Source: Rhizophagus irregularis
Taxonomy: Eukaryota; Glomeromycota; Glomeromycetes; Glomerales; Glomeraceae
DNA: 64,000 nucleotides
Assembly: GCF_026210795.1 (NCBI RefSeq)
Contig: NC_089439.1
Span: 1,674,001 to 1,738,000 of the forward strand
Reading direction: 5' to 3'
Positions within the stretch are counted from its first letter, which is position 1; each line of letters opens with the position of its first letter. Of this stretch, positions 21,406 to 34,882 are shown one piece after another. The notes under the pieces are model-generated. The model made no database searches and was not told the DNA's origin. It saw only the letters and a list, made by a program, of their open reading frames with translations. The position numbers and the translations under genes were made by a program.

Positions 21406-22611
21406 GGTACTGAGTACAAATAATGGGTTACTTGTAGAAGAATAAGGCATGCTATGCAAATTCTGTTACTCGCTTTTATGAGAAGTAGAATAAGATATAT
21501 TGATTTAATCCCTTCTGTAGGTTTCAAGCTTTTCCAATCTACTATAGATGTATTCGAAGAACCTGTGATGGATCAACGTACATAATGGTAAAACCAAGAA
21601 ACAAGATTCGCAATATAGAAGCTATTAACTTCGTATGCGGGAGACAAAAACAAAGAACAGGATGAATGTTAACATACGTTTATAGTCAAGGGCAGACAAA
21701 TTGGAAGCTAGAACTTCAGTCTTCACAACGGTTAGCTATAAGTTCCATTCTCGGTTAATATCTCAAGCATGTGATGTTATATTCTACTTCGTACCCTCTG
21801 AGTAGGTTTCATTTTTCTACACTTTGTGAACGAGAAATCTCTTGACCTGTTTTGATACTTTAGTAACATTTTTCAGTACAACTCCAAAATCGTAAGAAGT
21901 TTGGAAAGAATGGTTAGACTCTATATTTCGTTTTTGTTTATGAGACATTCCGTGTTGTATTTTTAGTTACCATGCTATTTATTATAGAGAAAAGCTGTCT
22001 GGAGAATTTTAATATGAAACCTCATATGGAAATAAGAATACCAAAAAAATTTAGGTGAGATACGTTACTCATCGAAATAGCTCGCAGCCTTCATATGTTC
22101 ATAACAAAGCTGATCAGGACTTTATATTGTTGGATGCGCTATATAAAATGTGGTACTCTACAGAAATTGTAACAACTTTAATAGCAATGTAGATTTTCTT
22201 CATTTTTATATACTATTCAGTCACGTTAATTAGCATTCTGTTACTAGGCTTCAATGCATATCCCATTCACATTTTTTATCGGAATCCCTTCGTTCTAACC
22301 ATCTTGTTACCAAGGATTCGTCAACTCATCAATATACGACCAGTATCCACGTCCCTTGAGCAAAAGCTAGAGAGGCATCGCAATGACCAATATCCACTGA
22401 CATAAAAGACTTATTTCAATTGTTGACACGACGTAATAGAGTAAGAAGTTTACATTTGCAAAAAATACTCGTGTTCTTTATTTTACTGAATAGGTTATTA
22501 TAGAATGTGTCGTAATGTGGGTTGACTTTGCGTGATTCTGGCCAATCACAGAATCTTCATCTGCGGAAATCAGATAATACGCAGTTAGACGATTTTTGTA
22601 TTTCAGTCGAA

Positions 22612-23961
22612 GACCCTCGAAGAGCAAAATCCCGTATTTCTACCACGAACTATTCCTATGAACTCTTTCTACTTGCACATACTCGCTTATTGTCGACAAC
22701 AGGGGGATAAAGTGGGCGACTGCATTATACAATATGAGTGGACAACGGGGGTAATAACGTAGAATAAAATTCCTCTCCATTGGAATAAGCCACAGAATGG
22801 ATTTTCATTGGGATCATTATCCATAATTTTTATCATATGACGAAGTCGATATCCAAGGGATAGGGTGTATCTATGTCCACTCATATTCTTAACCGCAATT
22901 GATTGTCCACTAATTTTTTAGTTTAGGAAATCAGTCGGAGACCGCCCAAAGGGTACATGATTCCGTTACAAAATGTAACATGTTGTCCGCAGTCTGCTCC
23001 CGCAGTCTATTTCTGTTGTCCACTCATATTTTTTTCCGCAGCAAGATAAATGAGAAAACAACGAGACCGTGACCCAAATGTCACAACCGACATATTGTTC
23101 CGCAGCTGATACTACTAATTCTTCCGCAGCCATTTTGAAAAAACTTCCTAACTACGAGACCGTGACTCACAGGTCACAGTTAAGGTATTCATCATATGTC
23201 AGAACTCGTTGGGTAATTTTACCAACAATGCAGTTAGACCCCTTTCTTTTATATGATGATACGTAATGGGATCCTGTTTTGCTTTTTTAGGCAAACTTAA
23301 CCATGATTCGATTCGGTCACATGACTTTTAGCAATACGTTCCTTATCCACCTGAATTTCCAAAGTATAGGTAAAGTTAACATTAGTAACTGTTTGTGAAC
23401 GTTCTATCAAAGTAAAAAATGTCAATGTTAGTTTAATCGAAATCAAAATCGTTATACACGTAATAGTTTTGTTTTAAGATATCATCCACGTATTTTATTT
23501 TTTGATTGCAATGAAAGCAACTAGCCATCGGAATAATGTAATCACTATACTATTAGTACGATAATAAAGCATGTTATAGTCGATGAAAATACTTCTTCGT
23601 AATGATTTGCAAAAATAGGATCCATGGATACCCATGCTTAGCAGAATCTTAGTACATCGTTTAAAATGTCCATAATTAGATACTGAAGCAATGGAACCGG
23701 AAATAGTTATAACGTAAGGCACTACTTAGTTAGCTTGTTCCACTAAAACTGCGTATGAAACACATAAGCAAAAATAGGTGATGCGCTTTTAATCCAGTAA
23801 TAATCATTTATTGCTCGTATTCAGTTAATACCCGTATTACAGTACGTATTCGTCCACTAAATTTGTTTCGTTGATTTCATTTGCTAATTTTTAAAAGTTT
23901 GCCAATTTTCTACTTCGTACCCTCTGGGTAGTTTGTTCTAAGTAACCGCAACAAAAAACTA
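22612..23961. other. Intergenic region with GTGACC/GGTCAC dyads
   Basis: Contains repeated 'GAGACCGTGACCCA ... GTCACA' dyads near 23063-23090 and 23156-23180, similar to ones at 4509, 54095 and 61930. A 'CTACTTCGTACCCTCTGGG' module lies at about 23910. No gene is supported. Confidence 0.5.
22731..22887. mobile_element. Possible MITE with AATATGAGTGGACA ends
   Basis: The inverted ends AATATGAGTGGACA and TGTCCACTCATATT bound 157 bp with no coding capacity. A partial end (TTGTCCACTCATATTTTTT) recurs near 23020. I cannot define a clear target duplication. Confidence 0.4.
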
Positions 23962-26405
23962 TTAACACAAATCTACTCTGCTTCGTAGGCTTCGCCTAGG
24001 TGGATAGGATATCGTACAGAAGTTAGTTCCTTTGATTCTCATCAACGAAATAGCGCTCAATATCAATGACAGAATCAGTTGGGTAGTCGGATTTGGCATT
24101 TTATTTTTTTCGACATCGAATATTAGTTCCTCGGCCCCTTTATGGAAATATTTAAGTCTCGCAAACTTCTCGTTAAAACCTTCGAGATCATTGAATTTAA
24201 TTTCAAGTGTATGCGATATCATAGGACACTTCACTAATTTAGGTTTTAATAAGTATGCCCATCCTTTGTCATTAAACTTGAAGCATAAAACTTGAGTAAT
24301 TTTAACACAAAATCCATGCATTTTTTCCATTAAATACCATTCGCAACTGTGAAGTCCGGGCTCAAATGAAAGAATTGCATTATTAGACTTTTTTTCATAG
24401 CCCCAATGATCGCCAGAAATGTGACCGCCCCAAGTGCGCAATTGCATCTCATCCGATGTAACTTTGGTAATATTAGAATTTTTCCCTTGGAATCCTAACT
24501 TTACTGCAGTCCCAACCTCTAGACCACCTAGATTCTCAACGCCTGTTGAAGTATCAACTGATATGTATTTTTCTTTCGGATTATAATCTTTTCGTACACA
24601 TAGCTCTTCTCTGTTTCCAATCGCATTGGTAATTGGAGAGATGCCAATTTTAACCGTTTCAAGAGAATATCCATAGCCTAGTTGGGAGAGTTGGACACAA
24701 TTCCGACTAAGTAATTCACTTGTCCTACATTCGGTTACATCAGTGTGGACTATTAAAAGCTTTCCACCACTTTCCTCATCACGAATAATTTTCGCATAGA
24801 ATTTAACATTGATCGTAAAAACCTGCTGATTAGTGACGTAATCAGCAAATGAAATGGAAGATATATTTATTGTGCTGCTATTTCTACTACGAGTATTGGA
24901 CTCGTATTTCTCGTGGTTGTCATCGCCACCGCTGTGGGAGTCGCCATTTTTTTCTTCATCGTCTTTGTCATCCTTTCCCTCAAAATCTTTGTTTTCTGGT
25001 GTTTCTTTATTATTTGCGGAGTCTCCACTTGACCCTCCTGAAGTTGTATTGTTACTTGATCCTCCATCAGTCGTTTCCATCATTTGACTAACAACCCTAA
25101 ATTTCCCGTCAAATAATTTTTCGAGTTGTTCTAAAACTGGTAGACACAAAGGCTCAGTTACCCAACAGGTAATAGAGGGGAAATTATTAAACTCATGAAA
25201 GCTGGGACCTATAAAATATACTGGTTGCGATTCTAGTATATCATCAATTCCACTTTTCTTTTCAACGAGTAAGTTGTATATCTGGTCGATAATGTCATGG
25301 GTATTCTCGGGAATTCCATAAGAAATTTCTCCATTTACCGAGAAAAAATCGGAGGTAATATCTTTTACGTTATGATTATCAATACTGATATTAGAACGCC
25401 CAAAGCGAATATCATTGTACGCAACATCAGTTTCATCATTTTCCATCCCTACTGGATGTGTGATAAGCGTGTTACCTGATCAATTGAATGTTGTTTAATA
25501 AATGTGTTTAATGTGTTTAATTAAATTTTGAATGCTAATGATTTTTTATCAATAACAAAAATGACCCACCTTTCGTGTTAACTTTATTTGTATCTTTCGT
25601 TCGACAAGGTGAGACGACAGAATCGTGAAGTGTATCGGATTTAATATTGAGGATGCTAATTCGTGCTGTCAAATCTTCATAAGATCCAACTAACTAATTT
25701 AGAAAATATGCTAACAATTTTGTCTATAAAAAAAACTAACAACGAGTACATTACCTTCGAAATTTCTGTTATACTGATCAAAGAGCATGCGACGACGGAA
25801 ATTAATCCAATTCAATTTTTCTTCCGATCCACGCAATTCAATCCATAAGTTTTTCCAATTATTGCTTCCTATGACAGACGGTGTTATTGCTAACTTGATA
25901 AACTTAGAGAAGGAGCCTACAATATGTTCTTGATCATCCTTAATACAACGAATCTGGAGTCTATTAGATGATATGACAATTTCACCCTCGATAGAATTAT
26001 TATTATCTTTGTAGCCAAGTTTATCACCAAGAACGAGATTTCTTTCATCAATACATCGTTTGAAAGTAAAGCGAGGGTACGTGGTTCGATAAGGACAATA
26101 CAATTTTTTTCCGTTTCGAAAACTTCAGAAATTTTATCTGTTGCGTTCAACTCCTCTCCTCCCAATACCTTCTTGATGTTAACGGAAGAATTATCTTCAA
26201 GAAATGCCAGTTTTTCATTAATCTCATTGTAAGAGGAATTAACTTTCAAAACTTCGAAGCTTTTAGCATTATCAAAACTAAGTTTGCTGCTCTTGATTAT
26301 TTCTCTGAGATTACCAATAGTCTCTGTTTCTCTAATATCAAGTTCAAGTACGTCTTCATGAGAATAATCGTCTACGTCCAAGCAAGTTATATGGATGGTA
26401 GCCAT
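23962..26405 (-). CDS. Crinkler-type N-terminal domain protein, four exons
   Basis: Exons inferred from splice signals and frame: 26405-26081, 26006-25755, 25689-25570, 25475-23962; introns of 74, 65 and 94 nt, all GT-AG and all phase 1, total about 736 codons. Exon 1 encodes a ubiquitin-like domain of the CRN effector type (LDIRETETIGNLREIIKSSK, FEVLKVN, GGEELNATDKISEVF, IVLIEP). Exons 2-3 encode a linker. Exon 4 holds an acidic Gly/Ser/Asp-rich tract and a C-terminal domain (VTSDEMQLRTWGG, PGLHSCEWYLMEKMHGF, ITQVLCFKF) that I associate with a Rhizophagus-specific family. There is no P-loop ATPase or nuclease motif. M19 of the open frame (MATIHITC) is chosen as start because the residues before it come from a hairpin module. 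The last ~11 residues (PPRRSLRSRVD) also come from a module. CRN proteins are mostly host-nucleus effectors; the role here is not shown. Confidence 0.7.
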
Positions 26406-26459
26406 CTCGTGCGAAACTATCCAGAGAGTACGAAGTAGAAAATATGAAAGAGGCCGCAA

Positions 26460-27274
26460 AAACTTCTATAAATACATGATGTGATTATGGTGTTACAGTT
26501 CATCAAAAGAATTGGTAATGTTGCATGCAGGGCTGGGATTTTGTACAACTCTGATCATTTTTGGCTGAGCTAGAATAATCAAACAGTTCTTACTATAATT
26601 AGGGATCGTCTGAAGCGGAGGAAAATGTGTATTTTGGTCGGCATTACGGTATCAAGAAATTGCGATTGTGCCAAATAATAGCGTGACAAATATGATTTCA
26701 CCACCGAAAAAAATTAAAAAAGAAAAGTGGAAAGCGAGATGTGACATGAGTAACAAATTCTCTACCATGATCACGTGATTCGTATCCGCCTGTGATTAGT
26801 AAAGTTTCATCGGGCGAAATCACTTCGTGGGCATAGCCCAGTATTTCTGCTACCATTTGTGATTTCATAAGTAGATTGGTCTTTATTTTTTGTGCAGCAT
26901 CTTCATTACCCGTTTACTCTTAACGAGAAAATAAGCAAAAAACATGAAATATCTATTCGCAATCGTTTGACATCATTAATATCTTATTTTTAGACGAGAG
27001 CCATTTTATAACAATAGGAGAATGCTCGAAGAGAAAAATAATTGGCATGAAGCGAATTATGTGTAACGAAAGTATATCTTTTTTGTTGATCGTGATACAT
27101 TATGAATTATTAAATTAATTAGTAAGCGGTGGATTATTAATACATAATAATGTACATCATTTCTTTACGGAGACTGATGGCTAATTATTACTCCATTAGT
27201 CTAAGTATAAAATTGATCAGCAACGATCTAGTGAAATGATCACCATATACTAATGCCAAAACGGCCAAGTTTTA
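26460..27274. other. Intergenic spacer left of the 10.6-kb element
   Basis: AT-rich, with a partial TGCTCGAAGAG module near 27022. It ends at the target duplication TTTATACG (27275-27282). No gene seen. Confidence 0.5.
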
Positions 27275-27419
27275 TTTATACGCACCCCATTAGCCTGATC
27301 GGCAAAGGATATAACCTTATCCATCGTGTCTCAAATGCATAGGTTATATCCTCTATGGAAACCACGGTTTTTATTGGCCAATATTAAGCAGTGATCATAT
27401 GACCTTATCAACGCGGACA

Positions 27420-29535
27420 TTTTTGCCCTCAATATTTTGAGGACATTTTTGTCCTCGAAATAATTTTGTCCTCACAACTATGAGGACATGATTTTTGTCC
27501 TCGCAACTATATGAGGACATGATTTTTGTCCTCGCAACTTTGAGGACATTTTTGTCCTTACAACTATAAGGACATGATTTTTGTCCTCGCAACTATGAGG
27601 CATGATTTTTGTGCTCGCAATTATGAGGACATGATTTTTGTGCTCGCAACTATGAGGACATGATATTTGTCCTTGCAACTATGAGGACATGATTTTTGTC
27701 CTCGCAACTATATGAGGACATGATTTTTGTCCTCGCAACTTTGAGGACATTTTTGTCCTTACAACTATAAGGACATGATTTTTGTCCTCGCAACTATGAG
27801 GACATGATTTTTGTCCTCGCAACTATGAGGACATGATTTTTGTCCTCGCAACCTATGAGGACATGATTTTTGTCTCGCAACTACGAGGACATGATTTTTG
27901 TCCTCGCAACTATGAGGACATGATATTTGTCCTCCGCAACTTTGAGGACATTTTTGTCCTTACAACTATAAGGACATGATTTTTGTCCTCGCAACTATGA
28001 GGACATGATTTTTGTCCTCGCAACTATAGGCATGATATTTGTCCTTGCAACTACGAGGACATGATTTTGTCCTCGCAACTATGAGGACATGATTTTTGTC
28101 CTCGCAACTATATGAGGACATGATTTTTGTCCTCGCAACTTTGAGGACATTTTTGTCCTTACAACTATAAGGACATGATTTTTGTCCTCGCAACTACGAG
28201 ACATGATTTTTGTCCTCGCAACTATGAGGACATGATATTTGTCCTTGCAACTATGAGGACATGATTTTTGTCCTCCCCGCAACTATGAGGACATGATATT
28301 TGTCCTTGCAACTATGAGGACATGATTTTTGTCCCTCGCAACTTTGAGGACATTTTTGTCCTTACAACTATAAGGACATGATTTTTGTCCTCGCAACTAT
28401 GAGGCATGATTTTTGTGCTCGCAACTATGAGGACATGATTTTTGTGCTCGCAACTATGAGGACATGATATTTGTCCTTGCAACTATGAGGACATGATTTT
28501 TGTCCTCGCAACTATATGAGGACATGATTTGTCCTTACAACTATAAGGACATGATTTTTGTCTTCGCAACAGGACCCCGAAATATATATGTAGAGGTCAG
28601 GTCCAGAAGTGGTCCAAAATACGCATTCTTTCAGGGCCGGAATTACGATAATTTCAGCCATTATCTAAATTAGGAAATATTATTTTGGCTGGGATTATCC
28701 ATAAAAGGAATGATCTACATGATTTTTTTGACTCATTATACGCAAACTCTGACCTGACCCTTTTATGTATATTTCGGGGTCCTCTCGCAACTATGAGGAC
28801 ATGATTTTTGTCCTCGCAACTATGAGGACATGATATTTGTCCTTGCAACTATGAGGACATGATTTTTGTCCTCGCAACTTTGAGGACATTTTTGTCCTTA
28901 CAACTATAAGGACATGATTTTTGTCCTCATAAGTCACAACTATGAGACATTATTAATTTTTTGTCCATGTAATTTAAGGACATTTTTGTCCTCATAATTT
29001 GAGGACATTATTGTTCTTGTAATTTGAGAACATTCCTGTTCTTGGAACTTGATGACATTTTGTCCTCATAATTTTGAGGACATTGTTGTTCTCGTAAATT
29101 AAGGATATTTTGTCCTCATTTTGAGGACATTTTTGTCCTCAAAATCTTGATATTTTCATCCTCATAAATTTGAGGACATTTTGTCCTCATTATTTTGAGA
29201 ACATTTTTGTCCTCATATTTTTGTCCTTGTGACTTTGAGAACATTTTATTCTTGTAAATTTGAAGATATTTTTGTCCTCAAAATCTTGTTTCTTAACATT
29301 TTTGTCCTTATAAATTTGAAGATATTATTAACCTCGCAACTTTGAGGACATTTTTGTCCTCACAATTATGAGGACATTTTTGTTCTTGTAACTGTAAATA
29401 TTGTTAATTTTTTGTCCTCGTAATTTTAAGGACATTTTTGTCCTTATAATTTTGAGGACATTGTTATCCTCATAATTTTGAGAACATTTTTGTTCTCATA
29501 TTTTTGTTCTTGTAACTTTGAGGACATTCTTGTCC
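27420..29535. repeat. Left minisatellite array (GAGGACA/TGTCCTC units)
   Basis: The main unit is about 29 bp: CTCGCAACTATGAGGACATG plus ATTTTTGTC. GAGGAC and GTCCTC within each unit can pair, so every unit is a potential hairpin. A higher-order block of about 210 bp recurs (for example starting near 27482, 27690 and 28081). Beyond about 28950 the units decay and become irregular. Confidence 0.9.
28571..28783. mobile_element. 213-bp MITE nested in the left array
   Basis: The inverted ends AGGACCCCGAAATATA and TATATTTCGGGGTCCT continue through GGTCAGGTC/GACCTGACC. It interrupts a minisatellite unit; the flanks TTCGCAAC (left) and CTCGCAAC (right) match at 7 of 8 bases, which fits an 8-bp duplication but is also expected from the repeat itself. 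No ORF. Confidence 0.75.
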
Positions 29536-32500
29536 TCATAATTTGTATATTTTGTTAATTATTATATAATGTAATTTTTTTTATATTTTAATTAATATAT
29601 TATATACTATAGTATTACCCTATGAAAAAAAATTTCTTTAAAATATACTTAAAATGTACTTAAATATTTTAAAATATATCTAAAATGTACTTAAAATTTT
29701 TAAATGTACTTATAATATACTTAAAATTGCAATTTTAAGTATATTTAAAGTATAAAATTTTATACTTAAATTACATTTAAAATATACTTAATTGCAATTT
29801 AAATATAATTTAAGTATAATTTAAGTGCAAAATTTTATACTTTAAATATACTTAAAATTGCAATTTTAAGTATATTTTAAGTATATTTTAAAATTGTTAA
29901 GTATATTTTAGGTATATTTTAAAATATATAAGTATATTTTAAGTATATTTTAAAAAAATACATAAGTATATTTTAAGTACATTTTAAAGAATTTTTTTTT
30001 TATAGGGTTAGAAATTACTTTAATATTACATATATTATATAAAAAAATATACTGATAATTTTAAAATTAATAATTAATATATTTTATTATTTACTATATT
30101 TTGCTAATTTTTACTTAATATTTTAATTAATATTATTAGAAGTTACTTTAATATTACATATATATTGTACTAAAAATTAATAAAAAATAAAACATACAAA
30201 TAAATTTAAAATTAATAAATCATTTTTTTTATTAATAATTATATTTTACTATTTATAATATACATACTGTATAACATCCTATTATTTATTTTATTTGTAA
30301 TACTCTTAAAAAAATTTGACAAAAAAAAAGTTTATAATACAATGTATGATTTTAAAAAATAATGTTATGAATGTAATTTTACCTACTTTGAAAATGACAG
30401 ATAATTTTAAATATTATTTTTGACTTATTTAATAAAAACAAGCAAAGAAATTTCCTTTTTAGAAATTTGTATAATCTTATGTAATAAAATTTTCCATTTT
30501 TAGATTTGTGTAATATTACATAATGTAAGCTGGCCAATAAAAATATACCAAATTAGATTATTATAAATAAAGATATATAATAGGTTATTACAATTAAATT
30601 TTTTTTTTTTTTTTGCTGCAGCACAAATAATTCCTTATTAAGATTTTAAAGAGTTAAGCTAATACAATACACATACAACTAAGTTACAATTAAATTTAAT
30701 AATTAATAAATATAATAATTTATCAACAATTAATTTTTAAAATCATTTATTTTTAATAATTATAATATTTCCTTATAAATTTTTAATATAATATATATAT
30801 ATATGTAATATCAAAATAACTTCTATAATATAATATTAATTATTTATTTATTAAATAATAAAATATAAAATTTCTAATTTTAACCAAAGGGGAAATTCCT
30901 TCTGTAATGAATTAGAAGTGACAAATAAGATTTTTAATAATAAAAAAATTTTTTATTCCTAAATTAATTAGCAAAAATAAGGACATATATAAATGTAGGT
31001 TTAAGTTTGTTTAGCTAAAATATAAAAATTTTTCCTAAAAGAGATTTATTATTGCTTATTTGATAACATAATTTTAAAATAGTCAGATATAATTATGTGT
31101 AGCAAAGTATTAAATTATTAATAGTTAGATATATATAGCAGGATAGATTTTTTTTAATATATATAAATATACATTTACATTTTTTTACATTAAAAAAATC
31201 TAATAAAATATGTAAACAAATTTATAAACATGTTTTGTTTAAAAAAAAAATAGTAACGTGCTTTATTAATTTATAAACATGTTTGTGTAAAAGAAATTTA
31301 CTATTTTTAACACAAAGAATAAGTTAATTGTATATGTGATACAGGAACCATTTTTAGACGTGATCGTGTAACGTGTTTTTGACAAAACAAATACGCGTCT
31401 GCGTAACATTAAAAATATAAAAACATATACGCGTCTATGTAACACAGAAAAAATATAGATTTAAAAGAAAGGGAAAAATAAGCGTTTTTCTGTTTTTTTA
31501 TAATTTTACACTATAATTTTTGTAATAATCAATAAAAGTTATTTCATTTTTACTTATTAAAAAATTTTTTATAAATATTTTTTTTAATAAATTTTACTAA
31601 AAATAAAAATTCCGCGTATTGGTAGCATTACAAAAACATGAATAAATCCATAAATATCTATTTAATCATGATAAAAATTTATATATAGGTAGATTCAAAC
31701 CTGCTGAACAACTTTACTTAAGAAGGTTTCGGATGTTTCCTTTGACTGAAGTGCCTAAATTACGCTCTGAAGTCACAGAACAGATATACGAAAATATTTA
31801 TAAGAAACATTTATTAGTTGTAATATTACAAAAAAATAATAATAGCTTTATCCATGCATTATTTCAAAAATTTTTGTTTTTTTTAGTTTTTTTTTATATA
31901 CATATTTTATAAAAAAAATTATATATATATATATATGTGTCATAAAATAAGTTGCTAAGCAGTATAAAAAATTTATGGATTAGATAAAAGTTTGCTTAGC
32001 AGACATAAAAAATATTTGCTTATTGACCTTAGTAAATTTTGAATTTTTTATCTGACCTATATATATATTGTTTGGGTTCTACTATAGGGTGTGATATGGG
32101 TGTGATATATTGTAATAAATAAACCTAACTTTTAATCTAATTTTAATCTAACCCTAAAGTTGCTTATCAAAATTAGTGAATTTTGTTATATCAAAATTGT
32201 TAAAATTATTTTTACATTTTGATCAATTTTAATAACTAGAATAATTTTGTTATTTCATTATATCAAAATATTAAAATTATTTCTACTATTTTGGCAATGA
32301 CCTTTTTATTTTCAACAAGCATTTTTATCTAATCTAATCCCTACTCTAATAAATATTAGGAAGAGAAAATTCCCTTCTGATTAAATGTAGTTATTTTCAT
32401 AAAATGTAATAATTAATAAAATACAATAATTTATAATTATTTGTATATGTTTTTATATTAACATATTTTTATATAAATCATTTATTGATTTTAAAAAAAT

Positions 32501-33679
32501 TATTTGTATTTTTTTATAAATTTTTAATATAATATATATAATGTAATGTTAAAATAACTTCTAACATTAATTAAAATATTAAAAAAAATTATATTAAAAT
32601 TAATAAAATATAAGAATTAATAAAAATATGTTAATTTATTAATTTTAAAAATTATTTGATTTATATAAATTTTTAATGTAATATATATTAATCATATATA
32701 CTATGTAATGTTAAAGTAACTTCTAACAATATGTAATATTAATTAAAATATTAAAAAAAAAATTATATTAAATTTAGTAAAATATAATAATTAATAAAAT
32801 TATTAATTTTAAAAATTATTTATATTTTTATAAAAATTATATTAATTAAGAAAAAAATATTTTTTTTATATCTGCAATATGTTGCATTTTCCTTTTTTTG
32901 GTAATTTTTATATATTAATTATGTTGATCATTTCAATCACATAATTTCATTAAGATTTTCCATTTTGGATCCTAACAACTTACAAATAAATTAAAAAAAA
33001 ATTAAAAATTATTTTTATTTAAATAAATATGATATATATAATATTTTGTTACATATTTTATTTATAATATTCTCTAAAATAAAATGACAAAAAAAAAGTT
33101 CATAATATATTAATATATAATATAAAAAATAATGAAATAATATATTTTTGTCTTTTTTTGCAAATTTATTAAAGATGACAAAACTGGTTTTAGATATTAT
33201 TTTTGATTTATTTAATAAAAAGCATTTTTTTATTAAATAATTTGCAAAAAAAATTTACTTTTTTTGAAAAATTGTATAAATCTTGTATAATAATTTTTTT
33301 GGGATTTGTGTAATATCATATGATATGAATTGATAAATAATAATATGCCATTTTAAAATATTACAAATAAGATATATAGTATGGTATTATAATTAAATTT
33401 GTCTTTTTTATTTTTATAAATTTTTATTTTCTTAATATAATATTTATATGTAATGTTAAAGTAACTTCTAATAATATATAATATATTAATTAAAATATTA
33501 AAAAATATATATATTACATTTAGCAAAATATAATAATTAATAAAATTATTGATTTTAGTTTCATGTAAATTTTTCTTTAAATAAAAAATATTGCTCTCTT
33601 TGAGTATAATTTATTAAAAATAAAATTATTGATTTAAAAATTATTTGTATTTAATGCAATATATATTATATAGAGTAAA

Positions 33680-33820
33680 TTTATTCATCGCACGTGCGAT
33701 GCATCGCCATTTTCCTTTTTTGTAAATTATTTATGTTGATCAACCTGCTTATACATCGCCACCCCCCTTAAAATGGCAATGATAAACATAAAAATTTGCA
33801 TCGCACGTGCGATAAATAAA
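33680..33820. mobile_element. Small inverted-repeat element with ATCGCACGTGCGAT ends
   Basis: Each end carries the perfect palindrome ATCGCACGTGCGAT followed by GCA, in inverted orientation, inside an otherwise AT-only region. About 140 bp, no ORF. The target duplication is unclear in this low-complexity context. Confidence 0.5.
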
Positions 33821-34642
33821 TTATTTCTATTATATAATATTAAATTAAATTCTAATAATATGTAATATATATTAATTAAAATTATTTTCATAAGTCTTTA
33901 TTTTTACAATTTATACAATATAATATTAAAGTAACTTCTAATAATATATATTGCATTAATAAAGGAATATGTTTTTTTTGCACTTGCAATATATCGCATC
34001 TTCTTTTTTTGGTAATTTTTATATATTAATTATATTGATCATTTTGATTACTGACACTTTATTAAAATTTTCTATTTTTCAAAAATCCTAGCATGAGACT
34101 TTATGCAATTACTATATATTATAAGAAATCTTATATTATGTATATTTTTGACTGCTCTACAAGTTTTCTTAATATATTAAAAAGGATTTAGAATGTCATT
34201 TTTGACTTTTATATTTAATATATTATAGGAGTACAACATAATACAGATGCAATAAAAAAATAAATCCTTAATTAAAATATTAAAAAAAATTATATTAAAA
34301 TTAAACAAAATATAATAATGATTAATAAAATTATTGATTTTAGTTTCATATAAATTTTTTTGTAAATAAAAGATATTGCTTTCTTTAGGTATAAATTATT
34401 TATTTTTGTAAATTTTTAATACAATATATATCAATATTATATAATGTTAAAGTAATTTTTAATAATATGTAACATATATAAATTATTTATTTTATAAATT
34501 TTTATTTTTAATATAATATAGTGTAATGTTAAAGTAACTTCCAATAATATGTAATATATATATAAATTATTTTATTTTATAAATTTTTATTTTTAATACA
34601 ATATATATAGTGTAATGTTAAAGTAACTTCTAATAATATGTA

Positions 34643-34882
34643 CCATATTTTGCAGGTCACAGTACCCCCCTATGCACAGTACCCTACAAAAAAGAACTCC
34701 CATTTTTATTATTTAAAATAATTTAATAAATACCTAGGTATTACTCATGATAAATACCCAATTATTATATAAGTTTTATACATATCTACTAATAATAAAA
34801 ATTCACACAATGGTGGAAAGTATAAGGTCAAAACCTCTGAAATCTGTATCATACCCGGGGTACTGTGGCCCCCGTTATACGG
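34643..34882. mobile_element. 240-bp MITE-like element flanked by TA
   Basis: Ends CCATATTTTGCAGGTCACAG ... and (rc) CCGTATAACGGGGGCCACAG share CCACAGTACCCC-type inner sequence, and both sides are flanked by TA. This fits a Tc1/mariner-type MITE. No ORF. Confidence 0.5.

Larger units (their letters stand above)
20754..22611 (+). repeat. Segmental duplication, copy A
   Basis: A stretch of about 1.86 kb that matches 48446-50436 in the same orientation along its whole length (for example ACTTTCGGTTACAT, GATCAACGTACATAAT, CGTGATTCTGGCCAA in the same order). Copies have diverged by many substitutions and small indels. Copy A alone carries a 115-bp repeat (21075-21190) and a module block (about 21310-21405). 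There is no intact gene in either copy. Confidence 0.85.

Noticed and set aside
24849-25091. Plus-strand Ser/Phe/Leu-rich ORFs
   Set aside because: They are the reverse reading of the acidic Gly/Ser/Asp-rich linker of the CRN-type gene.
27395-28848. Several minus-strand ORFs of 60-75 codons with repeated 'CEDKNHVLIVARTK' peptides
   Set aside because: They are read-through of the 29-bp minisatellite; frames change with each unit-length error and there is no start or end logic.
27420-29535. Possible CRISPR array because of regular short repeats
   Set aside because: The spacers are not unique; the whole unit repeats, the organism is eukaryotic, and no cas-like gene is nearby.
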